A DNA stretch of 12,193 nt from NCBI GenBank assembly GCA_905201685.1, contig CAJKOW010000051.1, positions 1-12,193 on the forward strand, given 5' to 3'. The position numbers and the translations under genes were made by a program. This document shows, one piece after another, positions 1 through 5,794 of the stretch. The first letter of the stretch is position 1. Every line of letters starts with the position of its first letter. The stretch is from an uncultured Bacteroides sp. (GTDB lineage: Bacteria; Bacteroidota; Bacteroidia; Bacteroidales; Bacteroidaceae). The notes beneath the pieces are model-generated. The model was not told the origin of the DNA, did no database searches, and saw only the letters and a list, made by a program, of their open reading frames with translations.

Positions 1-4
1 GGTT

Positions 5-86
5 GAGCCGTACAAGTGTCGCTCGTGAGCCGTACAAGTGTTGCTCGCGAGCCGTGCAAGTGTTGCTCACGAGCCATGCAAGTGTC
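5..86. repeat. 22-bp tandem repeat, about 3.7 copies, truncated by window edge
   Basis: Units begin at 5, 27, 49 and 71. The unit reads GAGCCGTACAAGTG followed by TCGCTCGT, with variants at a few positions (TAC/TGC, CGT/CGC/CAC). The fourth copy decays after about 16 bases. Unit junctions are palindromic or nearly so, for example GCTCGCGAGC at 43-52, so each junction could form a small dyad. No reading frame is kept, because 22 is not a multiple of 3, and I see no coding function. The array may continue to the left of the window. It looks like an intergenic minisatellite; its function is unknown. Confidence 0.85.
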
Positions 87-371
87 CATTACAGACACGG
101 CAAACACAACTAATCTATTCATACGGTTTCATACATTTTATATATGTATTCAACAAATATACAAAAAAGATAAATACCTGCTAATAAAGGTATCAACAAA
201 ATTATCGGCATGGTCATGATGGCTTTCAACCGGAAATCAATAACCTGCCCCGTTCATATCTCCCAAAAGAATACCGACAGGCCATCCGGACAGACAGAAC
301 AGCAATCAGAACATCGTTAACAACTTGTTGAGAACCGTGTTACTAATTGGGAAGAAGAAAAAGCACTTTAC

Positions 372-390
372 TGTATTTCAATGAAATACA
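372..390. promoter_or_regulatory. 19-bp palindrome, operator-like
   Basis: TGTATTTCA and TGAAATACA are perfect inverted arms around a single A (9+1+9). As RNA it would have to lose its inner pairs to make a loop, so dyad DNA recognition by a dimeric protein is at least as likely as a hairpin. A consensus Bacteroides -7 box, TACATTTG (387-394, plus strand), overlaps its right arm, but no -33 box or downstream plus-strand gene is evident. A role in the 3' end of the leftward methyltransferase transcript is also possible. Confidence 0.4.
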
Positions 391-410
391 TTTGTTGATA
401 ACCATATAAA

Positions 411-442
411 CAGTATGTTCATTCTGTCCGCCGAACATGCTG
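411..442. other. 10-bp inverted repeat (hairpin)
   Basis: CAGTATGTTC (411-420) and GAACATGCTG (433-442) pair over 10 bp with one G-T wobble and a 12-nt loop. It lies 17 nt past the possible -7 box at 387-394. On neither strand is it followed by a proper T-run, so it is not a standard terminator. Confidence 0.4.
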
Positions 443-553
443 CAACAAGACACGAGAATGCCTGCCGGAAAGCGTATGAACACACTTTTCAGCATCAAGA
501 ACGGATAAGTTAAAAACGTTGTTGAAAAAAGACGAAACTGCCTCCCTACCCTC

Positions 554-1090
554 TTATGGCTTCAGCTGCTTGAACAAGTCCCAGATGACAATGCCTGCCG
601 TAACCGATACATTCAGCGAGTGTTTGGTGCCGTATTGCGGAATTTCGATGCAGCCGTCCGAATGGTCAATCACTTCCTGCTGCACACCTTTCACCTCGTT
701 TCCCAAAACAACAGCATACTTCCGGTTCGGATCTAACTTAATGTTTTCCAGCATGATGCTCCTTTCGGCCTGTTCCACCGAATAGACCGTATATCCGTCT
801 TTCTTCAGGTTATCAACCGCTTCAACCGCGTTATCAACATACTTCCAATCCACGGTGAATTCGGCTCCCAATGCCGTCTTGTGCATTTCGGGATGGGGAG
901 GAACGGCCGTAATGCCGCACAAGTAAATGCATTCTACGCGGAAAGCATCCGACGTACGGAATACCGAACCGATGTTGTGCAAGCTGCGTATATTGTCCAG
1001 TACCACTACTAACGGCAGCTTCTCGGCCTTCTTAAACTCCTCAGTACTAATGCGGTTCAGTTCGGTAATCTTCAGTTTTCGATGCTCCAT
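554..1090 (-). CDS. TrmH/SpoU-family (SPOUT) RNA 2'-O-methyltransferase
   Basis: This 178-residue protein is predicted to transfer a methyl group from S-adenosylmethionine to a ribose 2'-OH in tRNA or rRNA in the cytoplasm. All three SpoU motifs are visible. Motif 1 is near residues 31-50, with N39 and R45 in the pattern NIGSVFR. Motif 2 is LGNEVKGV at 129-136. Motif 3 is near 150-172, from IPQYGTKHSLN into VSVTAGIVIW. These form the trefoil-knot SAM site and dimer interface. The length suits the short SpoU-domain-only proteins without the N-terminal substrate-binding domain found in RlmB-type enzymes, so the target nucleotide cannot be named. The start at MEHRKLK is supported by a consensus -7 box 37 nt upstream. 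The gene stands alone on its strand and is divergent from nadA. Confidence 0.92.
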   Translation of the reverse strand: MEHRKLKITELNRISTEEFKKAEKLPLVVVLDNIRSLHNIGSVFRTSDAFRVECIYLCGITAVPPHPEMHKTALGAEFTVDWKYVDNAVEAVDNLKKDGYTVYSVEQAERSIMLENIKLDPNRKYAVVLGNEVKGVQQEVIDHSDGCIEIPQYGTKHSLNVSVTAGIVIWDLFKQLKP

Positions 1091-1126
1091 GATGTATCAG
1101 TTTGAAATGTTTCGCGTATGCGTCTG

Positions 1127-1134
1127 CAAAGATA
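1127..1134 (-). promoter_or_regulatory. -7 box of the methyltransferase promoter
   Basis: On the minus strand this reads TATCTTTG, a full match to the Bacteroides TAnnTTTG consensus. It predicts a transcript start near 1120 and a 5' leader of about 30 nt. A convincing -33 TTTG is not visible. Between 1135 and 1341 I see no gene, only a 7-bp inverted pair (TACGAAC 1249-1255, GTTCGTA 1322-1328) of unknown meaning. Confidence 0.6.
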
Positions 1135-1341
1135 CTTTTTTCCGTTCACATCGTGGTGAATAACCGTTGAAAAGGTGTCAATACCGATGGGAAACAAATT
1201 CAAAAATATCTCTTGCATTATTCAAATCAACGTATATAGCAACAAGCCTACGAACATTGCAAAAAAGTTAAGAGGTATTTTCAAAGCTTGTTTAAACACA
1301 TTTTTCAATAGAAATTCAGTAGTTCGTAAGCCTAAAGTTAT

Positions 1342-1349
1342 TAACTTTG
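1342..1349 (+). promoter_or_regulatory. Probable nadA promoter (-7 box)
   Basis: TAACTTTG fits the Bacteroides -7 consensus TAnnTTTG. I see no good -33 TTTG at the expected 19-21 nt spacing, so the call rests on one box. If it is used, transcription starts near 1355 and nadA has an unusually long leader of about 220 nt. Confidence 0.45.
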
Positions 1350-1387
1350 CATAGTATCAACAAGCTGTTAAGTACCGATAGTCTGTC

Positions 1388-1521
1388 GGCATAAGAAGCT
1401 TATTATCAAAAAACATAAGCTAATAATGCCTGTTTAAAACCGTTGCCGCAAAACAGCCCTTTGGACTAATAACTTCATGGGCAAGAAAAATCCCATTTAT
1501 TTGTCCACACTATTAACAGGC
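1388..1521 (+). promoter_or_regulatory. Structured nadA 5' leader with competing stems
   Basis: Stem A pairs GGCAT (1388-1392) with ATGCC (1426-1430) and AGCTTAT (1397-1403) with ATAAGCT (1415-1421), with a symmetric 4x4 internal loop. Stem B pairs TGGAC (1462-1466) with GTCCA (1503-1507), AATAA (1468-1472) with TTATT (1497-1501) and ATGGG (1477-1481) with CCCAT (1492-1496), 15 bp in all with a 10-nt loop. A third, long-range pairing joins GCCTGTT (1428-1434) to AACAGGC (1515-1521) and uses bases of stem A, so the two exclude each other. CTGTTT (1430-1435) can also pair with AAACAG (1451-1456). No T-run terminator lies before the start codon, so any control would more likely act on translation or RNA stability. 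I do not recognise a named riboswitch class. Confidence 0.45.
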
Positions 1522-1576
1522 TATCATCAGCATCAAAGAATTCTTCTTTTAAAAAGAGAAATTAAAAAATATAATT

Positions 1577-2515
1577 ATGGATAATCTGATTAAAGCTATT
1601 GAGCAACTCAAGAAAGAGAAAAACGCAATTATTCTGGCTCACTATTACCAGAAAGGAGAGATACAGGACATTGCCGACTATGTAGGCGACAGTCTGGCCC
1701 TGGCACAATGGGCTGCCAAGACAAAGGCGGACATCATTGTGATGTGTGGTGTGCACTTCATGGGCGAAACGGCCAAGGTGCTCTGTCCCGACAAAAAGGT
1801 GCTGGTGCCAGACATGGCAGCAGGCTGTTCGCTGGCCGACAGCTGTCCGGCCGAAGAGTTTGGTCAGTTTGTCAAAGAGCATCCCGGATATACGGTCATT
1901 TCCTACGTCAACACAACGGCAGCCGTCAAGGCTTTGACCGATGTTGTTGTAACCTCGACCAACGCCCGTCAGATTGTGGAAAGCTTCCCCAAAGATGAGA
2001 AAATAATCTTTGGTCCGGACAGAAACCTCGGAAATTACATCAACTCCGTTACCGGCCGGAACATGTTATTATGGAACGGAGCCTGCCACGTACACGAACA
2101 ATTCTCGGTTGAAAAGATGGTTGAAATAAAGCGCGAACATCCCGATGCCGTAATACTGGCCCATCCCGAATGCAAGGGCGCTGTGCTGAAGATGGCCGAT
2201 GTTGTAGGTTCGACAGCCGCTCTGTTGAAGTACGCCGTAGCCCATCCCGAAAAAGAGTATATCGTAGCTACCGAATCGGGTATTCTGCACGAGATGCGCA
2301 AGAAGTGTCCGCAGACAACCTTCATACCTGTACCGCCGGCCGACAGTACTTGTGCCTGCAACGAGTGTAACTTCATGCGTCTGAACACGCTGGAGAAGCT
2401 CTACAATTGCCTGAAAGACGAAACTCCCGAAATAACGGTCGATCCCGAAATCGCACAAAAAGCCGTGAAACCCATCCAACGGATGCTTGAAATTTCGGCT
2501 AAATTGGGACTCTGA
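1577..2515 (+). CDS. nadA: Quinolinate synthase NadA
   Basis: NadA is a cytoplasmic [4Fe-4S] enzyme that condenses iminoaspartate, made by NadB, with dihydroxyacetone phosphate to give quinolinate, the first ring compound of de novo NAD synthesis. At 312 residues it matches the compact NadA form. Cysteines consistent with the cluster ligands are C84 (MAAGCSLADSC), C170 (WNGACHVHE) and C264 in the C-terminal CACNEC motif (259-264). Conserved stretches include AHYYQKGEIQDIADYVGDSL near 21-40, HPEC near 196-199 and ATESGILHEM near 231-240. The ATG at 1577 follows an A/T-rich stretch with no Shine-Dalgarno, as expected in this phylum. nadB and nadC are not adjacent in this window, so nadA appears to be transcribed alone, from the structured leader described above to a strong terminator. 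Confidence 0.96.
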   Translation: MDNLIKAIEQLKKEKNAIILAHYYQKGEIQDIADYVGDSLALAQWAAKTKADIIVMCGVHFMGETAKVLCPDKKVLVPDMAAGCSLADSCPAEEFGQFVKEHPGYTVISYVNTTAAVKALTDVVVTSTNARQIVESFPKDEKIIFGPDRNLGNYINSVTGRNMLLWNGACHVHEQFSVEKMVEIKREHPDAVILAHPECKGAVLKMADVVGSTAALLKYAVAHPEKEYIVATESGILHEMRKKCPQTTFIPVPPADSTCACNECNFMRLNTLEKLYNCLKDETPEITVDPEIAQKAVKPIQRMLEISAKLGL

Positions 2516-2535
2516 TCCACATTTTCGGTCAAATA

Positions 2536-2567
2536 ATTGGTAAGTTCTAAAATTCCCTCTATTTTTG
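2536..2567 (+). promoter_or_regulatory. Promoter located in the nadA terminator loop
   Basis: The -7 box TATTTTTG (2560-2567) matches TAnnTTTG exactly. ATTG (2536-2539) lies 20 nt upstream, the expected spacing for the Bacteroides -33 TTTG. This is the only promoter in the window with both boxes at good spacing. The start would fall near 2573-2575 and feed the structured RNA at 2573-2807. Confidence 0.65.
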
Positions 2568-2594
2568 CGAAAGTGAAAAGGAGGGAATTTTTTT
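2549..2594 (+). terminator. Intrinsic terminator of nadA
   Basis: AAAATTCCCTC (2549-2559) and GAGGGAATTTT (2581-2591) form an 11-bp perfect stem 31 nt after the nadA stop, followed by a run of seven T's (2588-2594). The 21-nt loop can close further by weak A-T pairs. The loop carries the next promoter, described separately. Confidence 0.8.
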
Positions 2595-2807
2595 CATTAT
2601 GACGAATCATAGCGATATCCGAAATTCAAAGAACGTGAATGTAATGACGCACCGCAGGAGGATCTGAATCCTTTTGCCTGCTTGTTGTTTGCGTTTGGTT
2701 CTTTGAATGGTTGGACACTCTCCGGCGATTTATGTACTTGGTATAGGCATAAAGCATGAGGCCGGAAAAACGATGTGCACCTGCGATGTTGGTGCATTTT
2801 TTATTTT
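2573..2807 (+). ncRNA. Candidate structured small RNA or attenuator leader (unrecognised)
   Basis: Several strong stems lie between a good promoter and an intrinsic terminator. (1) TATGA 2598-2602 pairs with TCATA 2607-2611. (2) ATTCAAAGAAC 2624-2634 pairs with GTTCTTTGAAT 2698-2708, 11 bp perfect, extended by TCCGA 2618-2622 with TTGGA 2711-2715. (3) Inside it, GACGCA 2646-2651 pairs with TGCGTT 2690-2695, and a 10-bp hairpin joins 2654-2663 to 2668-2677 over a CTGA loop. (4) TCCGGC 2721-2726 pairs with GCCGGA 2761-2766, enclosing TTTATG 2729-2734 with CATAAA 2748-2753. (5) The terminator stem is at 2776-2796. I cannot match this to tmRNA, RNase P, SRP or 6S RNA, or to the TPP or cobalamin riboswitches. 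It may be a free RNA of about 235 nt. Alternatively, because no other promoter is seen before the AAA+ gene at 2843, it may be that gene's attenuator leader. Confidence 0.55.
2776..2807 (+). terminator. Intrinsic terminator or attenuator before the AAA+ gene
   Basis: TGCACC (2776-2781) pairs with GGTGCA (2791-2796) over a 9-nt loop, followed at once by TTTTTTATTTTT (2797 onward follows the stem). It lies 36 nt before the AAA+ start codon, so it either ends a separate small RNA or controls read-through into that gene. Confidence 0.7.
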
Positions 2808-2842
2808 TCTCTCTTTATTATTCACTTTAAAACTTTATAGCT

Positions 2843-5044
2843 ATGATTCATGAACAGAAAAATTGTCCTAACCATGGACATAATATGTATAATGTCGGTT
2901 TCCCTGTACCGACCAAAGCTGTGCTCACCCGCGTTTCTCATGCGGAAACAGAACCCTTGTTTGCTTCGGAAGTGATGAAACTGAAGCTCCGTTTTTCCGA
3001 AACCATCGTTCCTGACAGTTGCTTCGAAGTGCATTGCTACACCTCCGAATGGAAACTGATGGCGGTAACCGAACGCCTTGTTCCGGCTTCGCGTACGAAT
3101 TTCAAGCAGGTATCGTTCCGTCTGAATCCCGACAAGATATGGCTTGCAGGAGACTATTGGGCCGTGGTGTCGTACAATGGGGAACCCTGTGCTCTGTTGC
3201 GTTTCCGTTACGAAGGCATGTCGGAAACCGTTTGCGAATGTCGTCCGCTGGCTGCAACCGAAGACGAGTATTGGATTGTGAAACAACTGGAGCGGGACGA
3301 AGAAAACAAATGGGAATACATCCGTGAATTTAACGGACTGTCTGAAGTTGTGCCAAGGTTGGTGAGACTTTCCCGCATGAACGGTTTTAATTCCCTGTGC
3401 AAGATGCACGGCGTCAGCGAACTTCAGCTGAATTCGTGTATGCTGATAACGGCACCTTCGTTGTTCGAATGCCGTCGGCTGGCCTTTCTCTTGCCGAAGT
3501 TTCTCGACTTGAATGTTTACAGCCGTGTGCAGATAGATTGTGCCAAAACAGAGAAGTGGGAAGTCAATGCGGTGGATGAAGCACTCAAAAACAGGGAAGA
3601 GAGTCTTCTTGTTTTTTATCATATCAATGCTTTGACAACCGACGAGGGTAGTGAATTGTTCAGGAAGCTGAAAGAAGCATTGGCCAACCGTACCGTATTT
3701 TCAGTGTTTATTCTTTGTGGCACTTCCTCCGAAGTAGAGGAGTTGCGCCGTTTTGCTCCCGAACTGTTTGTCCGCTTCACCGAAGAGGGAAGTTTCGTTA
3801 TCCGTCCTTTCTCGTGGCAGGAAGTGGTTTATTCGCTTTGCAGTGCGATAGGAGAGACATCACTTCATCTTTCGCCACAAGCCGAGCACGAGTTGGTGTC
3901 GCAGGTACGCCGGTTGTGGGAATACAATGCGTTTGCTTCGTGGACACACCAAGATGCAGACGCGTTTTTATCCGGTTCGCTGATTCCTGCTGTGCAGAAA
4001 CGCCTTCAGGATGCTTATTGTGAATCGGGTACGCTGATTGCCGACGAATTTACGGTCGTACAGCCGTGCGACATACGGCTGAGTGAGTATTTTCATATGC
4101 AGTCTGCTTCGGTTGAAACAGATGTTGAAACCTCTGTTGATAACTTACGCGAACGCTTCGAAGAAAGCATGTTACCTATATATAATATGGTAGGGCTTCA
4201 TTCGCTGAAGCAGGAACTGGAGGCTGTTTTCTATCAGGTCTGTTTCAATCGTCAGCGTAAGTTGCTGCATCTTCCATCCGATGACGAAGGAACGTATCAC
4301 ATGATTTTTACCGGCAATCCGGGGACAGGCAAAACCACCGTTGCGCAGTGCATAGGGAAAGTATTCCATGCCGTGGGCTTACTGTCGAAAGGCGAAGTTG
4401 TAATGACGGAGCGCAGTAAACTGGTAGGCCGTTACATTGGCGAGACGGAAAAGAACATGCAGGATGTGCTGGAATCGGCTCGTGGAAATGTATTGTTTAT
4501 CGATGAAGCCTATACGTTGTGCGATACATTGGACGACCGGAAAGACTTTGGTAACCATGTTGTCGAAAGTCTGCTGACCGTCTTGTCGCAACCACATCCG
4601 GACATGCTGGTCATACTGGCTGGTTACGAAAACGAAATGGAACGGCTGATGCAAATGAACCAGGGATTGCAGGGACGTTTTCCTTACCGTTTTCATTTTG
4701 ATGACTATAGCGCAGACGAACTGATGCAGATAGCCGGGCATTTTTTGTCGGGTAGGGGATATTCGCTCGAAGCGGATGCGGAAACTTTACTGGCCGAAGT
4801 GATCAGGGAGGCATTGGAAGGGAAGGACCGCTATTTCGACAATGCGCGTTGGATAAAGAAGTTCTTCACTTCGGGCGTATTTCCGGCAATGGCTATGCGT
4901 GTGATGACGGAAAAACGGTTGCAGACGGATGCCGTTTGTTTGCAGTGCATACGGAAAGAAGATGTAGCGTATGCAGCAACCCGATTCCGTAGGCAGACAT
5001 CTCCCATATTGATACCTCGTCGTCGTATCGGTTTTATTGCCTGA
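2843..5044 (+). CDS. AAA+ ATPase, CbbX/SpoVK-like, with degenerate first AAA module
   Basis: The protein has 733 residues. The C-terminal half is a clear CbbX/CfxQ-type AAA+ domain (about 448-690): Walker A GNPGTGKT 491-498, pore-loop region LVGRYIGETE 527-536, Walker B VLFIDEAY 550-557, sensor 1 ILAGYEN 591-597, likely arginine finger R612 in LQGRF, and sensor-2-like NARW 667-670. Residues about 25-125 look like a beta-rich domain. Residues about 198-393 resemble a second AAA core that has lost its nucleotide motifs: LITAPSLFECRR where a P-loop would be, SLLVFYHINAL (254-264) at Walker B, FILCGTSSEV (289-298) at sensor 1. Cytoplasmic remodelling of a protein substrate is expected, but the target is unknown. 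The Rubisco-activase role of CbbX should not be assumed. ATG 2843 is chosen as the first start in frame; ATG 2852 is possible. There is no promoter close to the gene, and it has no operon partner. Confidence 0.85.
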   Translation: MIHEQKNCPNHGHNMYNVGFPVPTKAVLTRVSHAETEPLFASEVMKLKLRFSETIVPDSCFEVHCYTSEWKLMAVTERLVPASRTNFKQVSFRLNPDKIWLAGDYWAVVSYNGEPCALLRFRYEGMSETVCECRPLAATEDEYWIVKQLERDEENKWEYIREFNGLSEVVPRLVRLSRMNGFNSLCKMHGVSELQLNSCMLITAPSLFECRRLAFLLPKFLDLNVYSRVQIDCAKTEKWEVNAVDEALKNREESLLVFYHINALTTDEGSELFRKLKEALANRTVFSVFILCGTSSEVEELRRFAPELFVRFTEEGSFVIRPFSWQEVVYSLCSAIGETSLHLSPQAEHELVSQVRRLWEYNAFASWTHQDADAFLSGSLIPAVQKRLQDAYCESGTLIADEFTVVQPCDIRLSEYFHMQSASVETDVETSVDNLRERFEESMLPIYNMVGLHSLKQELEAVFYQVCFNRQRKLLHLPSDDEGTYHMIFTGNPGTGKTTVAQCIGKVFHAVGLLSKGEVVMTERSKLVGRYIGETEKNMQDVLESARGNVLFIDEAYTLCDTLDDRKDFGNHVVESLLTVLSQPHPDMLVILAGYENEMERLMQMNQGLQGRFPYRFHFDDYSADELMQIAGHFLSGRGYSLEADAETLLAEVIREALEGKDRYFDNARWIKKFFTSGVFPAMAMRVMTEKRLQTDAVCLQCIRKEDVAYAATRFRRQTSPILIPRRRIGFIA

Positions 5045-5074
5045 AATGTGAATAGTGGAAATCAGGATGAGATA

Positions 5075-5179
5075 ATCACAACATTCCCCGGATCATCACA
5101 GATTGAAGTGTATCCGATTGAACGATTGATGTTTCGGAACAATTCTTTTTAATCTGTGATCATTCGGGGAATCTGTGAT
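5075..5179. repeat. Long palindromic intergenic repeat (REP/MITE-like)
   Basis: The arms 5083-5104 and 5151-5172 are complementary over 22 bp apart from one G-T wobble (5091/5164) and one C-C mismatch (5094/5161), with a 46-nt spacer. Pairing resumes outside them as ATCACA 5075-5080 with TGTGAT 5174-5179. AATCTGTGAT occurs twice directly (5151-5160 and 5170-5179). It fills the gap between the convergent AAA+ and rdgB genes. Neither strand has a T-run after the outer arm, so it is not a standard terminator, though it could protect both 3' ends. It has the form of a dispersed palindromic element. Confidence 0.7.
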
Positions 5180-5187
5180 GAATGCCT

Positions 5188-5766
5188 TTAGATAGACTTC
5201 AGAAATTTGCAGAGCTTTTGGGTTGCCTTGGCACGATGGCTTATCTTGTTCTTTTCGGCATTTCCCATTTCGGCAAATGTCTGGCTGCATCCTTCGGGTA
5301 CAAAGATTGGGTCGTAGCCGAATCCGGATGTTCCTTTTTGTGCCTTTACGATTTCACCTTTCACAATGCCTTCGAAAAGATGCTCTTTGCCATCGAGAAT
5401 CAGTGCGAAGACGGTTCGGAATTGTGCTTTCCGGTTTTCTACGCCTTCCAGTTCGTGAAGCAGTTTCTTCATATTGGCTTCCGAGTTGTGGTCGTCGCTG
5501 GCATAGCGTGCCGAATACACTCCGGGAGCTCCGTTCAGTGCTTCCACTTCGAGTCCCGTATCGTCGGCAAAGCAATCCATGTGATAGTTCTCATAGATGT
5601 ATCTTGCCTTTATCAGTGCATTTCCGGCCAGTGTATCGGCTGTTTCGGGAATGTCTGTGTGGCAATTGATGTCCTTCATGCTGAGAAGTTCTATCTTGTC
5701 GCCCAAGATTTCTTTGACTTCTTCCAACTTGTGGGCATTGTTAGTTGCAAAGACGAATTTCTTCAT
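5188..5766 (-). CDS. rdgB: XTP/dITP pyrophosphatase, RdgB/HAM1 family
   Basis: RdgB hydrolyses the non-canonical purine triphosphates dITP, XTP and ITP to monophosphates plus pyrophosphate, keeping deaminated bases out of DNA and RNA. The 192-residue length is typical. Family motifs are the N-terminal FATNNAHKLEEV (6-17, with N10 and K13), the catalytic FADDTGLEVEALNGAPGVYS (66-85, with D69 the likely general base), GTSGFGYDPIFVP (145-157) and SHRAKA (176-181) near the C-terminus. It is the last gene of the leftward leuS-yitT-rdgB cluster, beginning 28 nt after the yitT-like stop codon, so co-transcription is likely. The 3' end abuts the palindromic repeat. Confidence 0.96.
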   Translation of the reverse strand: MKKFVFATNNAHKLEEVKEILGDKIELLSMKDINCHTDIPETADTLAGNALIKARYIYENYHMDCFADDTGLEVEALNGAPGVYSARYASDDHNSEANMKKLLHELEGVENRKAQFRTVFALILDGKEHLFEGIVKGEIVKAQKGTSGFGYDPIFVPEGCSQTFAEMGNAEKNKISHRAKATQKLCKFLKSI

Positions 5767-5794
5767 ACCATTATAGTTTAGGCGGTTTCCCTAT

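Larger units (their letters stand above)
87..553. other. Gene-free left region
   Basis: I find no credible gene here. An open frame at 16-219 runs through the tandem repeat and looks non-coding. The stretch holds a 19-bp palindrome at 372-390 and a hairpin at 411-442, listed separately. The methyltransferase at 554-1090 reads leftward into this region, so its terminator should lie here, but I see no stem followed by a clear T-run on that strand. Confidence 0.6.

Noticed and set aside
16..219. 67-codon open frame over the tandem repeat
   Set aside because: Repeat units of 22 bp are read in shifting frames and the rest is low-complexity A/T-rich sequence; no promoter or family resemblance.
2573..2807. 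6S RNA, tmRNA, SRP RNA or RNase P RNA
   Set aside because: The 5' and 3' ends do not pair into a single rod as in 6S RNA, there is no CCA-ending tRNA-like part, no SRP tetraloop hairpin, and no conserved RNase P core motif that I can see.
2822..3622. 266-codon open frame on the minus strand
   Set aside because: It is antisense to the N-terminal half of the AAA+ gene, whose own frame is intact for 733 codons with recognisable domains. The antisense protein has no recognisable motif.
5075..5179. Bidirectional intrinsic terminator
   Set aside because: The stem is strong but neither strand has a T-run after the outer arm.
5182..5781. 199-codon open frame on the plus strand
   Set aside because: It mirrors rdgB almost end to end; rdgB has all its family motifs and this frame has none.
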